A stretch of 64,000 bases of DNA, taken from positions 157,734 to 221,733 of the forward strand of contig NZ_KE159718.1 of the NCBI RefSeq assembly GCF_000403455.2. The letters are read 5' to 3'. Both the position numbers and the translations under genes were made by a program. This stretch comes from Dorea sp. 5-2 (GTDB lineage: Bacteria > Bacillota > Clostridia > Lachnospirales > Lachnospiraceae). The notes under the pieces are model-generated. The model searched no databases. It was given only the letters and a program-made list of their open reading frames with translations, and was not told where the DNA came from. Below are positions 63,083-64,000 of the stretch, piece by piece. Positions within the stretch are counted from its first letter, which is position 1. Each line of letters opens with the position of its first letter.

Positions 63083-63625
63083 TCATTTCCCTTTTGAACT
63101 GCAAGATTCTCCTGCTTTATCCAATTCATATAAAAACGTACTGATTAAAATTGGATTACCATTTTTATCATTTTTATATGATTGATTATCAAGCCTTCTT
63201 ATACGTTGAAATCCCAGTCTTTCTAATAGTTTCCATGATGATACGTTCCGCACATCACAATCTCCATGAATTGTACTGATACCCACTGATTCAAACAGAT
63301 AATGAACAAGTGCATTGCCTGCTTCTGTTGCATAACCCTGTCCGCAATATTCCGGATTAAAATCATAATCCATACAATAATGTCCTTCATCATCTATCCA
63401 ATAGCCAATGCTTCCTATAACATTCTGTTTTGATTTTAATTCGGCAACAAGACGGTTATCCATATCCTGCCACTCAGTAATTATATTTTTCACCTGTTCT
63501 CCTGACATTGGATAAAAATCTTCGAATTTGCTGACTTCTTCATCAGAAAAATATTTTATAATATCCTCAAAATCTGTCACTCTATAATTTCTCAAAAGTA
63601 ATCTGCTGGTTTCTATAGTTATCAT
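63083..63625 (-). CDS. GNAT acetyltransferase (RimJ/RimL-like)
   Basis: The 180-residue protein starts with ETSRLLLRNYRVTDFEDIIK and has the AcCoA-binding region PEYCGQGYATEAGNALVHYL and VRNVSSWKLLERLGFQRIRR. It acetylates amino groups of proteins or small molecules; the target is unknown. It lies 6 bp upstream of the broken CPBP gene in the same direction. The following gap 63626-63797 shows no gene. Confidence 0.92.
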   Translation of the reverse strand: MITIETSRLLLRNYRVTDFEDIIKYFSDEEVSKFEDFYPMSGEQVKNIITEWQDMDNRLVAELKSKQNVIGSIGYWIDDEGHYCMDYDFNPEYCGQGYATEAGNALVHYLFESVGISTIHGDCDVRNVSSWKLLERLGFQRIRRLDNQSYKNDKNGNPILISTFLYELDKAGESCSSKGK

Positions 63626-63797
63626 CTAAACGCTCTCCTTAAAACGAGAATTTTATAAAATTAGCATTGATTAACCTATATTGTACAAAAGGTGCAATAC
63701 AATAGCTCTCCATAAACAATTTGTTTTCTTATATACAAAATGTAATATTATTAGGCATATCACATGATATAATGATAAGCTACTTAGTGCCTGCTGA

Positions 63798-63998
63798 TTA
63801 AGTCACCATTACAAACTTCCCCGAAATCTCTTCGGGGAAGCCTTCTAAGAGACTTAACAGGGCGCAGAGAATCCTCCTCTGCATTTTGAAGAGGTTCGCT
63901 GTAAGTACCGATAACGCTATTGAGGTGAGTTGTGTTTCCTCCAGTTTGGTTACTATTAATCCTAATCCATAACTATGTTTTTCAACACTGAATTCCCG
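63798..63998 (-). CDS. C-terminal fragment of a transposase, cut by the window edge
   Basis: Sixty-six residues are visible (FSVEKHSYGLGLIVTKLEET ... TANLFKMQRRILCALLSLLE). The helical LTANLFKMQRR ending suggests a DDE-type transposase tail; the family cannot be fixed. A CCCCGAAATCTCTTCGGGG hairpin lies near its end. Confidence 0.5.
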   Translation of the reverse strand, partial: REFSVEKHSYGLGLIVTKLEETQLTSIALSVLTANLFKMQRRILCALLSLLEGFPEEISGKFVMVT

Positions 63999-64000
63999 CT

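Noticed and set aside
63800..64000. Assigning the edge transposase to a named IS family
   Set aside because: Only the last 66 residues are visible and no catalytic residue pattern can be placed.

Overview
The window reads as accessory DNA of a gut-type Clostridia (Firmicutes). Low-GC chromosomal-type genes lie at the right edge. The rest is a Tn916/Tn1549-superfamily integrative and conjugative element (ICE), running from the left edge, or just beyond it, to about 60,600. The backbone, read right to left on the minus strand, follows the familiar order: RepA, DUF5348, PcfB, VirD4, Maff2, VirB6-like, MT-A70 methylase, PrgI, VirB4, DNA methylase, CHAP peptidoglycan hydrolase, DUF4315, DUF4366, TopB, an ArdA/metallopeptidase/YodL/DUF4316 polyprotein, TTRAP and Cys-rich VLP. 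MobC, relaxase and XRE genes read on the plus strand at 1.5-3.8 kb. No rRNA, tRNA or CRISPR was seen.

The ICE has itself been invaded repeatedly. Three unrelated mobilizable elements, each with its own large serine recombinase and relaxase, sit inside transfer genes. IME-A (26,063-37,518) splits maff2. IME-B (38,723-50,420) and IME-C (51,421-57,932) both split virD4. In each case removing the element at a shared dinucleotide restores the host reading frame (virD4 also needs one single-base frameshift corrected). A three-recombinase RIT element (18,065-21,568) lies at the 3' end of virB4. An IS150-type insertion with a 3-bp target duplication breaks the relaxase of IME-B. Without the insertions the ICE part shown is about 27 kb. 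Together with single-base frameshifts in virD4 and the VirB6-like gene, the ICE looks unable to transfer on its own, while IME-A and IME-C keep intact mobilization genes and could still use another helper.

Cargo and defence: a Shedu-like (DUF4263) nuclease gene is inserted antisense beside topB. The ArdA polyprotein and two DNA methylases may protect incoming DNA. IME-A carries a Tn916-type sigma/HTH regulator pair plus HAD phosphatase, O-acetyltransferase, HD hydrolase and AraC genes. IME-B carries metallophosphoesterase and isochorismatase-like genes.

The most interesting signals are noncoding. (i) A 162-nt fold occurs twice, with compensatory and G-U-preserving changes. (ii) A 112-114-nt element bounded by GTTACGC/GCGTAAC occurs three times, next to repA and Cys-rich VLP genes. 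(iii) Iteron-like arrays lie inside both repA coding regions. (iv) A conserved CTTGTTGGG hairpin module occurs in two inverted copies in the ICE and once in IME-A, and is a likely oriT. (v) An RSF1010/pIP501-type nic sequence lies in IME-C. (vi) A tandem hairpin array lies upstream of the IME-B relaxase.

Right of 60,600 lies the probable chromosomal flank: a CPBP-type gene cut short at the ICE edge, an acetyltransferase beheaded by an IS200/IS605 element, a CPBP protease with a deleted active site, a second acetyltransferase, and the tail of a transposase.
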